Positions 15,857 to 24,114 of a stretch of DNA of 64,000 nt are shown here, in pieces. The number at the start of each line of letters is the position of its first letter. Within the stretch, counting starts at the first letter, position 1. Where the stretch lies: assembly GCA_046350355.1 (NCBI GenBank), contig JAXMAN010000001.1:1364001-1428000 (forward strand), given 5' to 3'. The position numbers and the translations under genes are program-made. The notes under the pieces are model-generated. The model had not been told where the DNA came from. It worked only from the letters and a program-made list of their open reading frames with translations, and searched no databases. The DNA is from UBA966 sp046350355 (GTDB lineage Bacteria; Planctomycetota; Phycisphaerae; Phycisphaerales; SM1A02).

Positions 15857-16948
15857 ATGAACGCCGCCGACGCATCGTCTTCCGGGCCCTCCTCCAGCGG
15901 TCCGTCCAGCTCCGGCGCCGCGCGCCAGCGCCCGCACATGCCGGTGGAGCACATCCGCCCACATACCTACGTGGACGGCGTCTATTCGCTCGTCAACCCG
16001 CAGGTCGGCACCGCCAAGAACGGCAAGCACTTCCTGAAGGCGATGATCCGCGACGCGACCGGGGAGCTGGCGATCCGCCAGTGGACCTTCGACGAGTCGC
16101 AGATCGGCGAGATCTCGCGCACCGGCTTCGTCTGGCTGGGCGGACAGGCGCAGGAGTACAACGGCCAGGTGCAGATCGTCGTCGACACGATCCGCGCCGT
16201 CGAGGTGGAGCTCGAGGACCTCGCGCGGCTGCTCCCGACGACGCACCACGACATCCCCGCGATGTTCGCGGAGCTCTCGCGCATCCTGCGCAGCGTCTCG
16301 CACCCGGGCATGCGCGCGCTCGTCGAGGCGTACCTGGGCAATGCGATCCTCATGGAGCACTTCCGCCGCGCCCCCGCGGCGGTGAGCGTGCACCACGCGT
16401 GGATCGGCGGCCTGCTCGAGCACACGCTGCAGCTGCTGCGGCTGGCCGAGGTGATGCTGCCGCTCTATCCCGGCCTCAACCGCGACATCGTGCTGGTGGG
16501 CCTCTTCCTGCACGACCTGGGCAAGACCACCGAACTGCAGTGGGAGCGCGGCTTCAGCTACACCGACGAGGGCAACCTGCTCGGCCACACCGTCAAGGGC
16601 GTGATCCTGCTCACCGCGATGGCCGCCAAGAGCGCGCGCGAGAGCGGCGAGAAGCTTCCCCCCGAGGCGCTGCTGGTGCTGCAGCACATCATCGTGAGCC
16701 ACCACGGCACGCTCGAGTTCGGCGCGGTGAAGATCCCCTCCACGCCGGAGGCGATCTTCATCTCGCAGCTGGACAACCTGGACGCGAAGACGGCCGTGGG
16801 GCTGCACGCCGCGCAGCGGCAGCGGCGCATCGAGCCCGGGCAGGAGTTCACCGACCGCGTCTGGAGCCTCGACACGCGGATCTACCGGCCCGATCCGCTG
16901 GGCAGCGTCACGACGCGTGGCGCCGCACCGACGCCGCCAGCGTCCTGA
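15857..16948 (+). CDS. yhaM: 3'-5' exoribonuclease, YhaM/CBF1 family
   Basis: A 363-residue two-domain nuclease of the YhaM type. After a Ser/Gly-rich N-terminal 30 residues comes an OB-fold nucleic-acid-binding domain (about residues 40-110, KNGKHFLKAMIRDATGELAIR). It is followed by an HD-type metal hydrolase domain (about residues 170-300) with HHAWIGGLLEHTLQLL, FLHDLGK for the HD pair, GHTVKG and ISHHG-type histidines (IVSHHGTLEFG). The family degrades RNA and single-stranded DNA. The 3' end overlaps the convergent unknown gene by 41 bp. The exact substrate is inferred from the family. Confidence 0.88.
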   Translation: MNAADASSSGPSSSGPSSSGAARQRPHMPVEHIRPHTYVDGVYSLVNPQVGTAKNGKHFLKAMIRDATGELAIRQWTFDESQIGEISRTGFVWLGGQAQEYNGQVQIVVDTIRAVEVELEDLARLLPTTHHDIPAMFAELSRILRSVSHPGMRALVEAYLGNAILMEHFRRAPAAVSVHHAWIGGLLEHTLQLLRLAEVMLPLYPGLNRDIVLVGLFLHDLGKTTELQWERGFSYTDEGNLLGHTVKGVILLTAMAAKSARESGEKLPPEALLVLQHIIVSHHGTLEFGAVKIPSTPEAIFISQLDNLDAKTAVGLHAAQRQRRIEPGQEFTDRVWSLDTRIYRPDPLGSVTTRGAAPTPPAS

Positions 16949-18335
16949 GCGCCTCGGGCGCGTGCAGCGGGGCGGCCCAGGTGCGGTCCAGCCGCAGGGC
17001 GCGCTCGTTCGCGCGTGCGCGGTCGGCGCGCTCGCGCGCGGCCAGCGCCTCGAAGGCGGCGGCATCCGCGGCGCGGGCGCGCTCCTGCGCCTCCATCATC
17101 GCGCGGTAGGCGGCGCGGCGCTGCGCGGAACGGCGCGGCAGCGTGGCGATCGCCTCCAGGCGCGCGCGCTTGGCGTCGCTGGGACCGGCGGAGTCCGCGG
17201 TCGCGTTGGTCATGCCGGCCGCGCCGGTCGCGCCGGTCGCGCCGTGCACCGCCGCCGCCGCGTGCAGCGATTCCGGATCGAACCAGCGCGCGCGCACCTG
17301 CGCGGCGGTCACGGGCGGCTCGCCCGCGGGCGCGGGCAGCGGCAGGCGCAGCGTCGCGCTGGCGGTGTCGAAGTCGGGCAGGCGCGCGCCGACCCAGCGC
17401 TCGAAGAAGCGGCCGGTCGCGACCTCGTACAGCCGCCCGCCCGTGCCGTGCACGAAGCGGTCGCAGAGCGCCGCGCGCGCGATCGCGCCGGTGAGGAAGG
17501 CGCGCGGCAGCACGGGCGCGCCCGCGTCCACGGCGCGCGCGAGCGAGGCCGCGTGCAGCCGCTGGCGCACGCCCGCGGCGTCGACGGTCCAGAAGGGAAG
17601 CTCCTCGCCATCCTGCGCGTGCGTGCCCAGCGGACGCGCCACGCGCGGCACGAGCGCCGCGGCCTCGTTGAAGGCGGCGCGGCACGCGGCGGGATCCGCG
17701 AGCGCGATCTCGATCAGCTTTCGTCCGAGCGATCCGCGCAGGAGCTGCGAGGTGCGCACGATGGGCGCGGCCGCGACCGTCCCCGCCAGGCACGCCAGCA
17801 GGGCCGCGACCGCCTGCGACGCCGCATCGCCGGCGCCGGCGTTCGCCTGCAGCGCCGTGCGCAGCGCCTCCACGCCCTGCGCGATGGAGGGCAGCGCATC
17901 GTGCGCCGGCGCGGGATCGAAGCCCGCGGGCTCCGCGAGCGCCGGCCGCGCCGACGCGATCGTTCCCGCCGCCATCGCGCGCGCGCCGAAGCGGTGCACG
18001 CGCGCCTGCAGCGCGCCCTCGACGAGCACGGGCACGCGCAGCTCCAGCGGATCGCGCAGGTCGGTGTCCACGACCAGCCAGACCAGCCCCGCGCCGCCGG
18101 CGCGCTCGGCGAGCGCCTGCGCCCAGAGGAACTTCGCGACGATCCCCGGATGCCAGAACTCCGCCTGGTGCCCCGCGCCCGCGCGCAGCCCCGACGGCAG
18201 CGCAAACTCGCGCGCGGTCTCCTCGCGCCAGTGCGCGATCGGCCGCCCCAGCAGCATGCCCGTCGCCGGCGCGAGCGGACCCGCGCTCTCCACGAGCGCC
18301 TGCACCGGGTCGTCCTGCCGCGTGGCCGCCTCCAT
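16908..18335 (-). CDS. Conserved-looking protein of unknown function, 475 aa
   Basis: Last gene of a four-gene minus-strand operon. No family is recognised with confidence. It has no signal peptide. Residues about 45-95 read as a Rossmann-like unit: AGAGHQAEFWHPGIVAKFLW, then VWLVVDTDLRDPLELRVPV. This recalls the GQQ...GP...K and FW-x-x-x-EDHD segments of BshC-type putative ligases, but the similarity is only in pattern. Two conserved-looking later motifs are PRAFLTGAIARAAL with CDRFVHGTGG near residues 290-315, and FFERWVG. The C-terminal 100 residues are a highly charged, Arg/Ala-rich coiled coil. It starts 17 nt after the glycosyltransferase stop. Confidence 0.6.
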   Translation of the reverse strand: MEAATRQDDPVQALVESAGPLAPATGMLLGRPIAHWREETAREFALPSGLRAGAGHQAEFWHPGIVAKFLWAQALAERAGGAGLVWLVVDTDLRDPLELRVPVLVEGALQARVHRFGARAMAAGTIASARPALAEPAGFDPAPAHDALPSIAQGVEALRTALQANAGAGDAASQAVAALLACLAGTVAAAPIVRTSQLLRGSLGRKLIEIALADPAACRAAFNEAAALVPRVARPLGTHAQDGEELPFWTVDAAGVRQRLHAASLARAVDAGAPVLPRAFLTGAIARAALCDRFVHGTGGRLYEVATGRFFERWVGARLPDFDTASATLRLPLPAPAGEPPVTAAQVRARWFDPESLHAAAAVHGATGATGAAGMTNATADSAGPSDAKRARLEAIATLPRRSAQRRAAYRAMMEAQERARAADAAAFEALAARERADRARANERALRLDRTWAAPLHAPEALRTLAASVRRHAS

Positions 18336-18352
18336 GCGTTCGCTCCGGCGCG

Positions 18353-19096
18353 TCAGGCGACGCCCGCGAGCGCCTCCGTGGGGAGCCGGTCGCGGCAGCG
18401 CAGCAGCTCGCGGTGGAGCGTGGCGCGGTAGACGCCCAGCCGTCGCTCCGGGTCGTCCAGGTGCGCGCCGAAGCTGCGGTTGGGATCGTTGTAGATGCGC
18501 GGCACCGGGATCTCCTCGATGCGCAGCCGCGCGGCCGCCGCCTGCACCCAGAACTGCATCGGGAAGTCGTAGCCGTCGACATCGAGCGTCAGCCGCCGCA
18601 GCGCGCCGACGCGGTACGCCTTGAAGCCGCAGAAGGCGTCGGTGATGCCCAGCCCCAGGCGCGCGTTGAGCTCCTCGGTGAGCTGCAGGTTGATGCGGCG
18701 GCGGTCGCCGGGCGCGTCGTTGTCGCGCGCGCTCATGCGCAGGTAGCGGCTGCCGCTGACGACGTCCGCCGTCCCGCCGCGGATCGCCTGCAGGAAGTCG
18801 GGGATCGAGGCGGGCTCGTGCTGCTCGTCGCAGTCCATCGTGATGACCCAGTCGTAGCCATCCACGAGCGCCCAGCGGAAGATGTCCTGCATCGAGCGCC
18901 CGTAGCCGCGGTTCTCCGCGTGGCGCACGACCTCGACGCGGTGCGCGGCCAGCCGCATCGGCGTCTGGTCCGTGGAGCCGTCGTCGATCACCAGCACGTC
19001 GCGGATGCGCTCGCGCACCGCGCCAAGCACGCGGTCGATGGACTTCGCCTCGTTGTAGACGGGGATCGCCAGGAGCGTCCGCTGCGGCGCGTTCAT
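18353..19096 (-). CDS. Glycosyltransferase family 2
   Basis: A 247-residue GT-A fold transferase. The N-terminus AIPVYNEAKSIDRVL, the nucleotide-binding VLVIDDGSTDQT near residue 40 and the DCDEQHEP segment near residue 95 (DXD-like metal site) place it in GT2, close to dolichyl-phosphate mannose synthase-like and YkcC-type enzymes. There are no transmembrane helices, so it is a soluble or peripheral enzyme; donor and acceptor are unknown. The start overlaps the lipoprotein gene stop in ATGA. Its partners in the operon are a lipoprotein and a secreted protein, which suggests a role in the cell envelope. Confidence 0.88.
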   Translation of the reverse strand: MNAPQRTLLAIPVYNEAKSIDRVLGAVRERIRDVLVIDDGSTDQTPMRLAAHRVEVVRHAENRGYGRSMQDIFRWALVDGYDWVITMDCDEQHEPASIPDFLQAIRGGTADVVSGSRYLRMSARDNDAPGDRRRINLQLTEELNARLGLGITDAFCGFKAYRVGALRRLTLDVDGYDFPMQFWVQAAAARLRIEEIPVPRIYNDPNRSFGAHLDDPERRLGVYRATLHRELLRCRDRLPTEALAGVA

Positions 19097-19947
19097 CGCG
19101 AACCCTCCGCGCCCGCGGGCAGCCGCACAAGCGCCTCGCGCCGGTCGCGCGGCACGACGCCCATCACCAGCATCCGCTCGTCCAGGCGCACCGCGACGGG
19201 ACCGAAGCCCGGGCGCACCCAGACCGCGGAGTCGCGGCGCAGGCTGGCGAAGGGGACCTTCATCGCGAACTCCGTCTCCACGCGCAGCGCGTCGAACTCG
19301 CCCAGCGGCGTGCGGATGCGGTCGACGCCCGCGATGCGCACCGAGCGCTTGGCGCGCCCGCCGTCGATGTCGCGCGCCGCGCCGCGCACGACCGAGACGG
19401 TCGCGTCGGAATCGACCTGCTCGCCCGCCTTCAGGCGCGCGGGCGCCAGAAGCAGCGGGGGCTCGAAGAGCGTCGTCGCGCCGTCCTTCGCGTCGGTCTG
19501 CTCGTGCAGGCGGACGGCGCCGTCGTCGCCGCGGCCGACGATACGCGCGCCCTCGGGGGCGGTGCGGCGCCAGCGGCCGTCGGGCAGATGCGTCGTCTCG
19601 ATGGTGACCGTGTCCACGGCCGGTGCTCCCCCGCGCGCCGTCGCGCGGCGCCAGGAGACGCTGCCGGTGGCGAGGCCTTCGACCAGCGCACCATCGAGCG
19701 CGGCGCCCTTCGGGGCGTCGGCGCTGCGCAGGATCGCGCAGCCGGCGGCGGCCAGCGCCTGGTCGGCCGCGGTGACCACGCCCGCGCCACCCGCGCCCCC
19801 CGCGGCGGTCGTCTGGTTCGCGGTGGCTGCGCCGCGCGCCGCCGTGGATTCCGGCACGCCGCTGCACGACGCAAGCGCCAGCAGCGCCGCCACCGCGCCC
19901 GCCGCGCCCGCGCGCGCGCGCGCACCGCTCGTCGCGCGCCCGCTCAT
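19093..19947 (-). CDS. Putative lipoprotein, 284 aa
   Basis: The signal peptide ends in the lipobox LALASC near residue 28, so the mature protein is probably lipid-anchored. The rest is beta-rich with no recognised domain. The second half contains VDSDATVSVVRGAARDIDG, VDRIRTPLGEFDALRVETEF and a final WVRPGFGPVAVRLDERML. The pattern V-T-T-P-x-G-x-F-x-A-x-R-x-E followed by W-x-x-P-x-x-G-x-V is common in secreted beta-barrel lipoproteins of unknown role. It overlaps by four bases with both neighbours, so it is coupled to the upstream secreted protein and the downstream glycosyltransferase. Confidence 0.75.
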   Translation of the reverse strand: MSGRATSGARARAGAAGAVAALLALASCSGVPESTAARGAATANQTTAAGGAGGAGVVTAADQALAAAGCAILRSADAPKGAALDGALVEGLATGSVSWRRATARGGAPAVDTVTIETTHLPDGRWRRTAPEGARIVGRGDDGAVRLHEQTDAKDGATTLFEPPLLLAPARLKAGEQVDSDATVSVVRGAARDIDGGRAKRSVRIAGVDRIRTPLGEFDALRVETEFAMKVPFASLRRDSAVWVRPGFGPVAVRLDERMLVMGVVPRDRREALVRLPAGAEGSR

Positions 19948-21602
19948 CCCGTCGGCAGTCCCTTCTTGCGCCAGATCTCCAGCAGCGCCTCCGGGGCGAT
20001 CGCCTCGGTGACGGTGCCGTCGTCGGTCTCGCGCCGCAGCAGCGCGCCGCGCGGATCCAGGAGCTGCTCGGTCGCGGGCGCCTCCGGCGTCGGCTGCGTC
20101 GCGAGCGTGAAGCCGCCGGTCGCGGGCCCGCGGCGGTCCGTGCGCTGCGTCAGCCGGACGCTGCGCGGATCGAACCAGTAGAAGGCGTAGTCGCCGTCGG
20201 CGGGGGAGCTGGGAATGAGCCGCGGAAGCACGAGCGCCTCGGCCTGCGAGAGGTAGCCCACCGCAGGGACGGGCCATCGCTTGGGTTCGGTGGACGGCTC
20301 CGTCGGGTCGATGTTCGAGACCTCCAGCACCGGCCGCGGCTGCGCGGGCGTCGGCGCGGCGCGCACTCCGAGCTGCGAGATGGTGCGCGCGGTGCGTCCC
20401 TTGCGCGCGGTCGAGCGGCTCGTCCAGAACTCGCGCGCGCGGTCCCAGCGCATCCACGCGCGCAGGTCGGTGTCCTGCACGGCGGTGCCCTCCTGGTCCA
20501 GCAGCGTGCGCACCTGCACGCGCACGAGCATGCCCGGCTCCTGCTCCTCCTTCGTCCACTGCGCGCGCGGACGGTCCGGATTCGCCTCGCCCTGCGCGGC
20601 CTCGACGACGGAGACGGTCATGTACCCGACCTCCTGCAGCGTGCCGTCGGCCAGGTGGCGCGTGATGCGGTACCAGCGCGGCGCGGGGGCGCGGCCGTTG
20701 ACGGTGCGCCCGTCGAGGGCGCGGCGCAGCCCCTCTTCGTCGAGCCCCTCGAGCAGATGCTGGCCCGCGGTGAAGCGCGCGGCGCGCGCCTTCATGACCT
20801 CGTCGGAGGTGATCAGCTCGATCGTCTGGTACGCGCGCTCGAGCAGCGGCGCGACCGTCGCGTAGTCCGCCTCGCTCACCAGCGAGGAGATGACGATGAA
20901 CTCGTTGGGCTCGGTCTGGATCAGCAGGTAGCCCTGCACGGCGGCGAGCTCCTCGCCCTGGTCCTCCTCGCGCAGCGTCGTCGCGAGGAAGCCCGCGGGC
21001 TGGCCCGCGACGGTGAACTCGCGGCGCTGGCGCACGGTGAAGAGCGAGGGATCGGTGATGCGCCCCGTGACCGCCTTGATGTACTCCTCCATCTGGTCCT
21101 TCGGGGAGGAGGCCGGCACGCTCGCGATGAGGCGCGAGATGCGCAGGATGAACCGCGGCGGGTCCGCGCGCTCGGTGACGGTCCAGTTCGCGGCGAGTCC
21201 CGCGCCGTCCGCGCGCATCACGCTGCCGGTGGGCGGACGCATGCGCAGTCCCAGCGACTCGAGCACGAGCGGCGTCGCCTCGAGCCCGTCCTTGGTCGCG
21301 ACCGGCGCGGGTGCCGTCGCCTGCGGGATCGCGGGGGCGGCGGGGGCGGGCGTCGCGGGCGTCGCGGGTTTCGCCGGCGCCGCCGGCGCGCTCTTTCCTG
21401 CGGGCGCCTTGCCTCCGCGGGGCGGCGGCGCGAGCGAAGGCTGATTATCGGACTTCCTTCCCCCGGCGGGCGCCTCCGTGGGCGGATTTCCCGGCGGCGC
21501 GCTCCCTGGGGTGCCGCTGGGCGGCGTCGCCTGCAGCGCCAGCCCCGCCAGCAGCAGGGGAAGCGCGCATCGCAGGGGATCGTGGAGGAAAATGGGGAGC
21601 AT
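19944..21602 (-). CDS. Secreted protein of unknown function, 552 aa
   Basis: First gene of the four-gene operon. It has a signal peptide (PLLLAGLALQATP) and then about 90 residues of Ala/Pro/Gly-rich linker. A globular part begins at LEATPLVLESLGLRMRPPTGS. Segments such as PPRFILRISRL, PKDQMEEYIKAVTG, FLATTLREEDQGEELAAVQGYLLIQTEPNEF and ISSLVSEADYATVAPLLERAYQTIEL resemble the PsbP/LpqN-like alpha/beta sandwich, a loose structural impression only. The end, IAPEALLEIWRKKGLPTG, is charged. No catalytic motif is seen. AGGA about 11 nt before ATG supports the start; a TACGCT hexamer further upstream could be a -10. Confidence 0.7.
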   Translation of the reverse strand: MLPIFLHDPLRCALPLLLAGLALQATPPSGTPGSAPPGNPPTEAPAGGRKSDNQPSLAPPPRGGKAPAGKSAPAAPAKPATPATPAPAAPAIPQATAPAPVATKDGLEATPLVLESLGLRMRPPTGSVMRADGAGLAANWTVTERADPPRFILRISRLIASVPASSPKDQMEEYIKAVTGRITDPSLFTVRQRREFTVAGQPAGFLATTLREEDQGEELAAVQGYLLIQTEPNEFIVISSLVSEADYATVAPLLERAYQTIELITSDEVMKARAARFTAGQHLLEGLDEEGLRRALDGRTVNGRAPAPRWYRITRHLADGTLQEVGYMTVSVVEAAQGEANPDRPRAQWTKEEQEPGMLVRVQVRTLLDQEGTAVQDTDLRAWMRWDRAREFWTSRSTARKGRTARTISQLGVRAAPTPAQPRPVLEVSNIDPTEPSTEPKRWPVPAVGYLSQAEALVLPRLIPSSPADGDYAFYWFDPRSVRLTQRTDRRGPATGGFTLATQPTPEAPATEQLLDPRGALLRRETDDGTVTEAIAPEALLEIWRKKGLPTG

Positions 21603-21684
21603 CGGTCGCAGATTCCTGGACCGGAGAGCGTAGCCGTGCCCGCACCTGGAGGGGCGCGGATCCGTGCCCAACCGGGGGTGGCCA

Positions 21685-21712
21685 TTGACAGCCACCGTGG
21701 CTTCTGTATCCT
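21685..21712 (+). promoter_or_regulatory. Promoter of the S10-spc-alpha ribosomal operon
   Basis: A perfect -35 TTGACA (21685-21690) is separated by 16 bases from TATCCT (21707-21712). It lies 94 nt before the rpsJ ATG and is the best sigma-70 match in the window. The expected transcript has a leader of about 85 nt. TATCCT recurs as a candidate -10 before fabZ, pfkA and pheS, so it may be a preferred -10 form in this organism. Confidence 0.8.
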
Positions 21713-21806
21713 TGTCCCTTCGCGCACTTTTGGGCGGCGTCGGTCCGGCACGTTGTCGGATCGCTTCTCAGGATCTCGCGAGCGCTACCCCAGGACTCGT
21801 TCACCC

Positions 21807-22115
21807 ATGACGGGCGGCAAGATTCGCATTCGGATGGAAGCCTACGACCACCAGGCGCTCGACGCGTCTGCTCGCGAGATCGTCGATCACGCCAAGCGCA
21901 CCGGCGCTCGCGTGGCGGGCCCCGTTCCGCTTCCGACCCGTCGCGAGGTCTACACCGTGCTCCGCTCTCCCTTCATCGACAAGAAGAGCCGCGAGCAGTT
22001 CGAGATCCGCACGCACAAGCGCATCATCGACATCACCGAGCCCAACCACCGCACGGTGGAGGCGCTCAACCGCCTGGTCGTCCCGGCCGGCGTCTTCGTC
22101 AAGATCAAGGCCTGA
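21807..22115 (+). CDS. rpsJ: 30S ribosomal protein S10
   Basis: A 102-residue protein of the small subunit head, first gene of the large ribosomal operon. It shows GKIRIRMEAYDHQALDASAREI at the start, the loop region GPVPLPTRREVYTVLRSPF and the typical end VEALNRLVVPAGVFVKIK. Length is normal for the family. The start follows a leader of about 85 nt behind a near-consensus promoter; AGGA lies about 13 nt before ATG, slightly further than usual. A 134-nt gap with a strong hairpin separates it from rplC, unlike the tight spacing downstream. Confidence 0.97.
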   Translation: MTGGKIRIRMEAYDHQALDASAREIVDHAKRTGARVAGPVPLPTRREVYTVLRSPFIDKKSREQFEIRTHKRIIDITEPNHRTVEALNRLVVPAGVFVKIKA

Positions 22116-22130
22116 TGCCTTGAACCACTG

Positions 22131-22153
22131 GCCCGGCGCAGCGCGCGCCGGGC
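22131..22153 (+). promoter_or_regulatory. 9-bp hairpin between rpsJ and rplC
   Basis: GCCCGGCGC and GCGCCGGGC (22131-22139, 22145-22153) form a perfect stem with a five-base loop, 15 nt after the rpsJ stop. No T run follows, so a full terminator is unlikely. An mRNA-processing site, attenuator or ribosomal-protein binding site are alternatives; none can be chosen from sequence alone. Confidence 0.5.
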
Positions 22154-22249
22154 CGCTTCATCCCGGCTGCGTCGCCCACCCGAAGGCAGAGCGACCTCCA
22201 GCCACTCACGAGGCCCGCCAGAGCGCGGACCGCAACGCAGGAACCAGCC

Positions 22250-22951
22250 ATGTCCGCTCCAGCGCATGTCGGAATCCTCGGCTCGAAGGTGGGCATGACC
22301 CGCTTCTTCAAGCCCGATGGCACCAACATCCCCGTCACCGTCATCCAGGCCGGTCCCTGCGTCGTGACGCAGGTGAAGACCAGCAAGACCGACGGCTACG
22401 CCGCGATCCAGATCGCCTTCGACGACCTGAAGCCGCGCAACAGCACGCAGCCGCTCATCGGCCACGACGCGAAGGCGGGCTCGTCCCCCAAGCGCATCCA
22501 CAAGGAGATCCGCTTCGAGACCGACGCGGAGGCAGAGGCGTACACCCTCGGCCAGACCGTCGGCCTCGACGCCTTCTCCGCCCTGAAGTTCGTCGACATC
22601 GTCGGCACCTCCAAGGGCAAGGGCTTCCAGGGCACGATGAAGCGCCACAACTTCAAGGGCCTGTGCGCCAGCCACGGCACCGAGCGCAAGCACCGCTCGC
22701 CGGGCAGCATCGGCTCGCACGGCACCGACCGCGGCCACGGCGCGAAGATCAAGAAGGGCAAGCGCATGTCCGGCCGCATGGGCGACGCCCAGGTCACCTG
22801 CCGCTCCGTCGACGTCGTCAAGATCGACTCCGCCAACAACCTCCTGCTCGTCAAGGGCGCCGTCCCCGGCGCCAACGACGGCATCCTCCTCATCAAGACC
22901 CCCTCGAGGCTCTACAAGCGCAAGGCTCGCGTCCAGGCTGGCGCCGCGTAA
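22250..22951 (+). CDS. rplC: 50S ribosomal protein L3
   Basis: A 233-residue 23S rRNA-binding protein near the peptidyl transferase centre. GILGSKVGMTRFF at the N-terminus and the signature region FVDIVGTSKGKGFQGTMKRHNF are diagnostic. The extended central loop SHGTERKHRSPGSIGSHGTDRGHGAKIKKGKRMSGRMG is the arm that reaches the active centre. The start ATG follows CGCAGGAACCAGCC, giving AGGA at seven nt. Slightly longer than the E. coli protein (209 aa) by an insert around residues 75-105. Confidence 0.97.
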   Translation: MSAPAHVGILGSKVGMTRFFKPDGTNIPVTVIQAGPCVVTQVKTSKTDGYAAIQIAFDDLKPRNSTQPLIGHDAKAGSSPKRIHKEIRFETDAEAEAYTLGQTVGLDAFSALKFVDIVGTSKGKGFQGTMKRHNFKGLCASHGTERKHRSPGSIGSHGTDRGHGAKIKKGKRMSGRMGDAQVTCRSVDVVKIDSANNLLLVKGAVPGANDGILLIKTPSRLYKRKARVQAGAA

Positions 22952-23137
22952 GCGTCAACCTGGGGTCGTGAAGGCCGCCGCCTAACGGCGCGGAACCGCA
23001 CGGCCGCGACAACACCGACCACGCCTGGAGCGAGAGCTCCCGGCATCCACCACCTGAGTCGAATCCTTCCCGACGCCGCCAATGACAGGCGCCGGGAGGA
23101 GGAGGCGAATGCGGCGAGCGCCGCGAAGGTAGACACC

Positions 23138-23791
23138 ATGATCGAACTGCCGATCTACAACTCCGAAGGCAAGCAGGTCGACGTCCTCAAGATCGACGAG
23201 GCCGTCCTGGGCGGCGAGGTCCGCCACGCGCTCCTCAAGCAGGCGTACGTCGTCACCCACGGCAACCAGCGTCAGGGCTCCGCCCGGACCAAGAGCCGCG
23301 GCTCCGTCGCCGGTTCCACGCGCAAGCTCTACAAGCAGAAGGGCACGGGCAACGCCCGCGTCGGCGCCAGCCGCGTGCCGAACCGCAAGGGCGGCGGCGT
23401 GACCTTCGCGAAGACGCGCACCCGCGAGGACTTCCGGACCACCATCACGAAGAAGATGCGCCGTCTGGCCAACCGCAACGCGCTGCTGGCCAAGCTGGTC
23501 GACAACGAGGTGAAGTGCTTCGACGCGCTCGCCTTCGGCGAGCCCAGCACGAAGGCCTTCGCCGGCATGATGGGCAAGGTCGGCGTCGACCGCACCTGCC
23601 TGGTCGCCACCGACGCGAAGAACCGCAACGCCATGCTCAGCGCGCGCAACATCGACGGCGTCGATGTGCGCCGCATCGAGCAGCTCAGCGCCTTCGACCT
23701 CCTCAACCACCGCTACCTCGTCGTCGACAAGGCGTCGCTGCTGTCGTTCCTCGACGGCTCGTGCTTCCCCAAGCAGGAGAGCGCGGCCTGA
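23138..23791 (+). CDS. rplD: 50S ribosomal protein L4
   Basis: A 217-residue protein whose long loop lines the peptide exit tunnel; in E. coli it also represses its own operon. Recognised by the loop RQGSARTKSRGSVAGSTRK and GTGNARVGASRVPNRKGGG, and the C-terminal LSAFDLLNHRYLVVDKASL. It follows a 186-nt gap containing short hairpins (for example GGAGC/GCTCC around 23023-23036). That gap would be a natural place for L4-type control, although no similarity to the E. coli S10 leader can be judged here. GAAGGT eight nt before ATG supports the start. Confidence 0.97.
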   Translation: MIELPIYNSEGKQVDVLKIDEAVLGGEVRHALLKQAYVVTHGNQRQGSARTKSRGSVAGSTRKLYKQKGTGNARVGASRVPNRKGGGVTFAKTRTREDFRTTITKKMRRLANRNALLAKLVDNEVKCFDALAFGEPSTKAFAGMMGKVGVDRTCLVATDAKNRNAMLSARNIDGVDVRRIEQLSAFDLLNHRYLVVDKASLLSFLDGSCFPKQESAA

Positions 23792-23816
23792 ACAGGCGCC
23801 GCTGAAAGGCACACCG

Positions 23817-24092
23817 ATGGAACCCACCACCGTCATCAAGAAGCCGATCGTCACCGAGAAGGTGACCCAGGCCGGCGAGCACAACCAGTACGCCTTCCAG
23901 GTCGACCGTCGCGCGACCAAGACCGACATCAAGCGCGCGATCGAGGCCATCTACAAGGTGAAGGTCGTCGACGTCCGCACGCAGGTCCGCGCCGAGCGCG
24001 ACCGCGTCTACAAGTACGGCAAGATCGAGGGCGCGACCTGGAAGCGCGCGATGGTCCGCATCGCCGACGGCCAGAAGATCGAGCTGTTCTGA
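23817..24092 (+). CDS. rplW: 50S ribosomal protein L23
   Basis: A 91-residue protein at the exit of the peptide tunnel, where trigger factor and SRP dock. IKKPIVTEKVTQAGEHNQYAFQVDRRATKTDIKRAIE followed by YKVKVVDVRT is the family pattern. Length is within the normal range. It lies 25 nt after rplD; AAAGG eight nt before ATG is its ribosome binding site. Confidence 0.96.
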   Translation: MEPTTVIKKPIVTEKVTQAGEHNQYAFQVDRRATKTDIKRAIEAIYKVKVVDVRTQVRAERDRVYKYGKIEGATWKRAMVRIADGQKIELF

Positions 24093-24114
24093 CGCGATCC
24101 CCAGGAGCTGAACC

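Noticed and set aside
23060..23090. GAGTCGAATCC resembling a tRNA T-loop in the rplC-rplD gap
   Set aside because: No acceptor stem, anticodon arm or D-arm could be folded around it.
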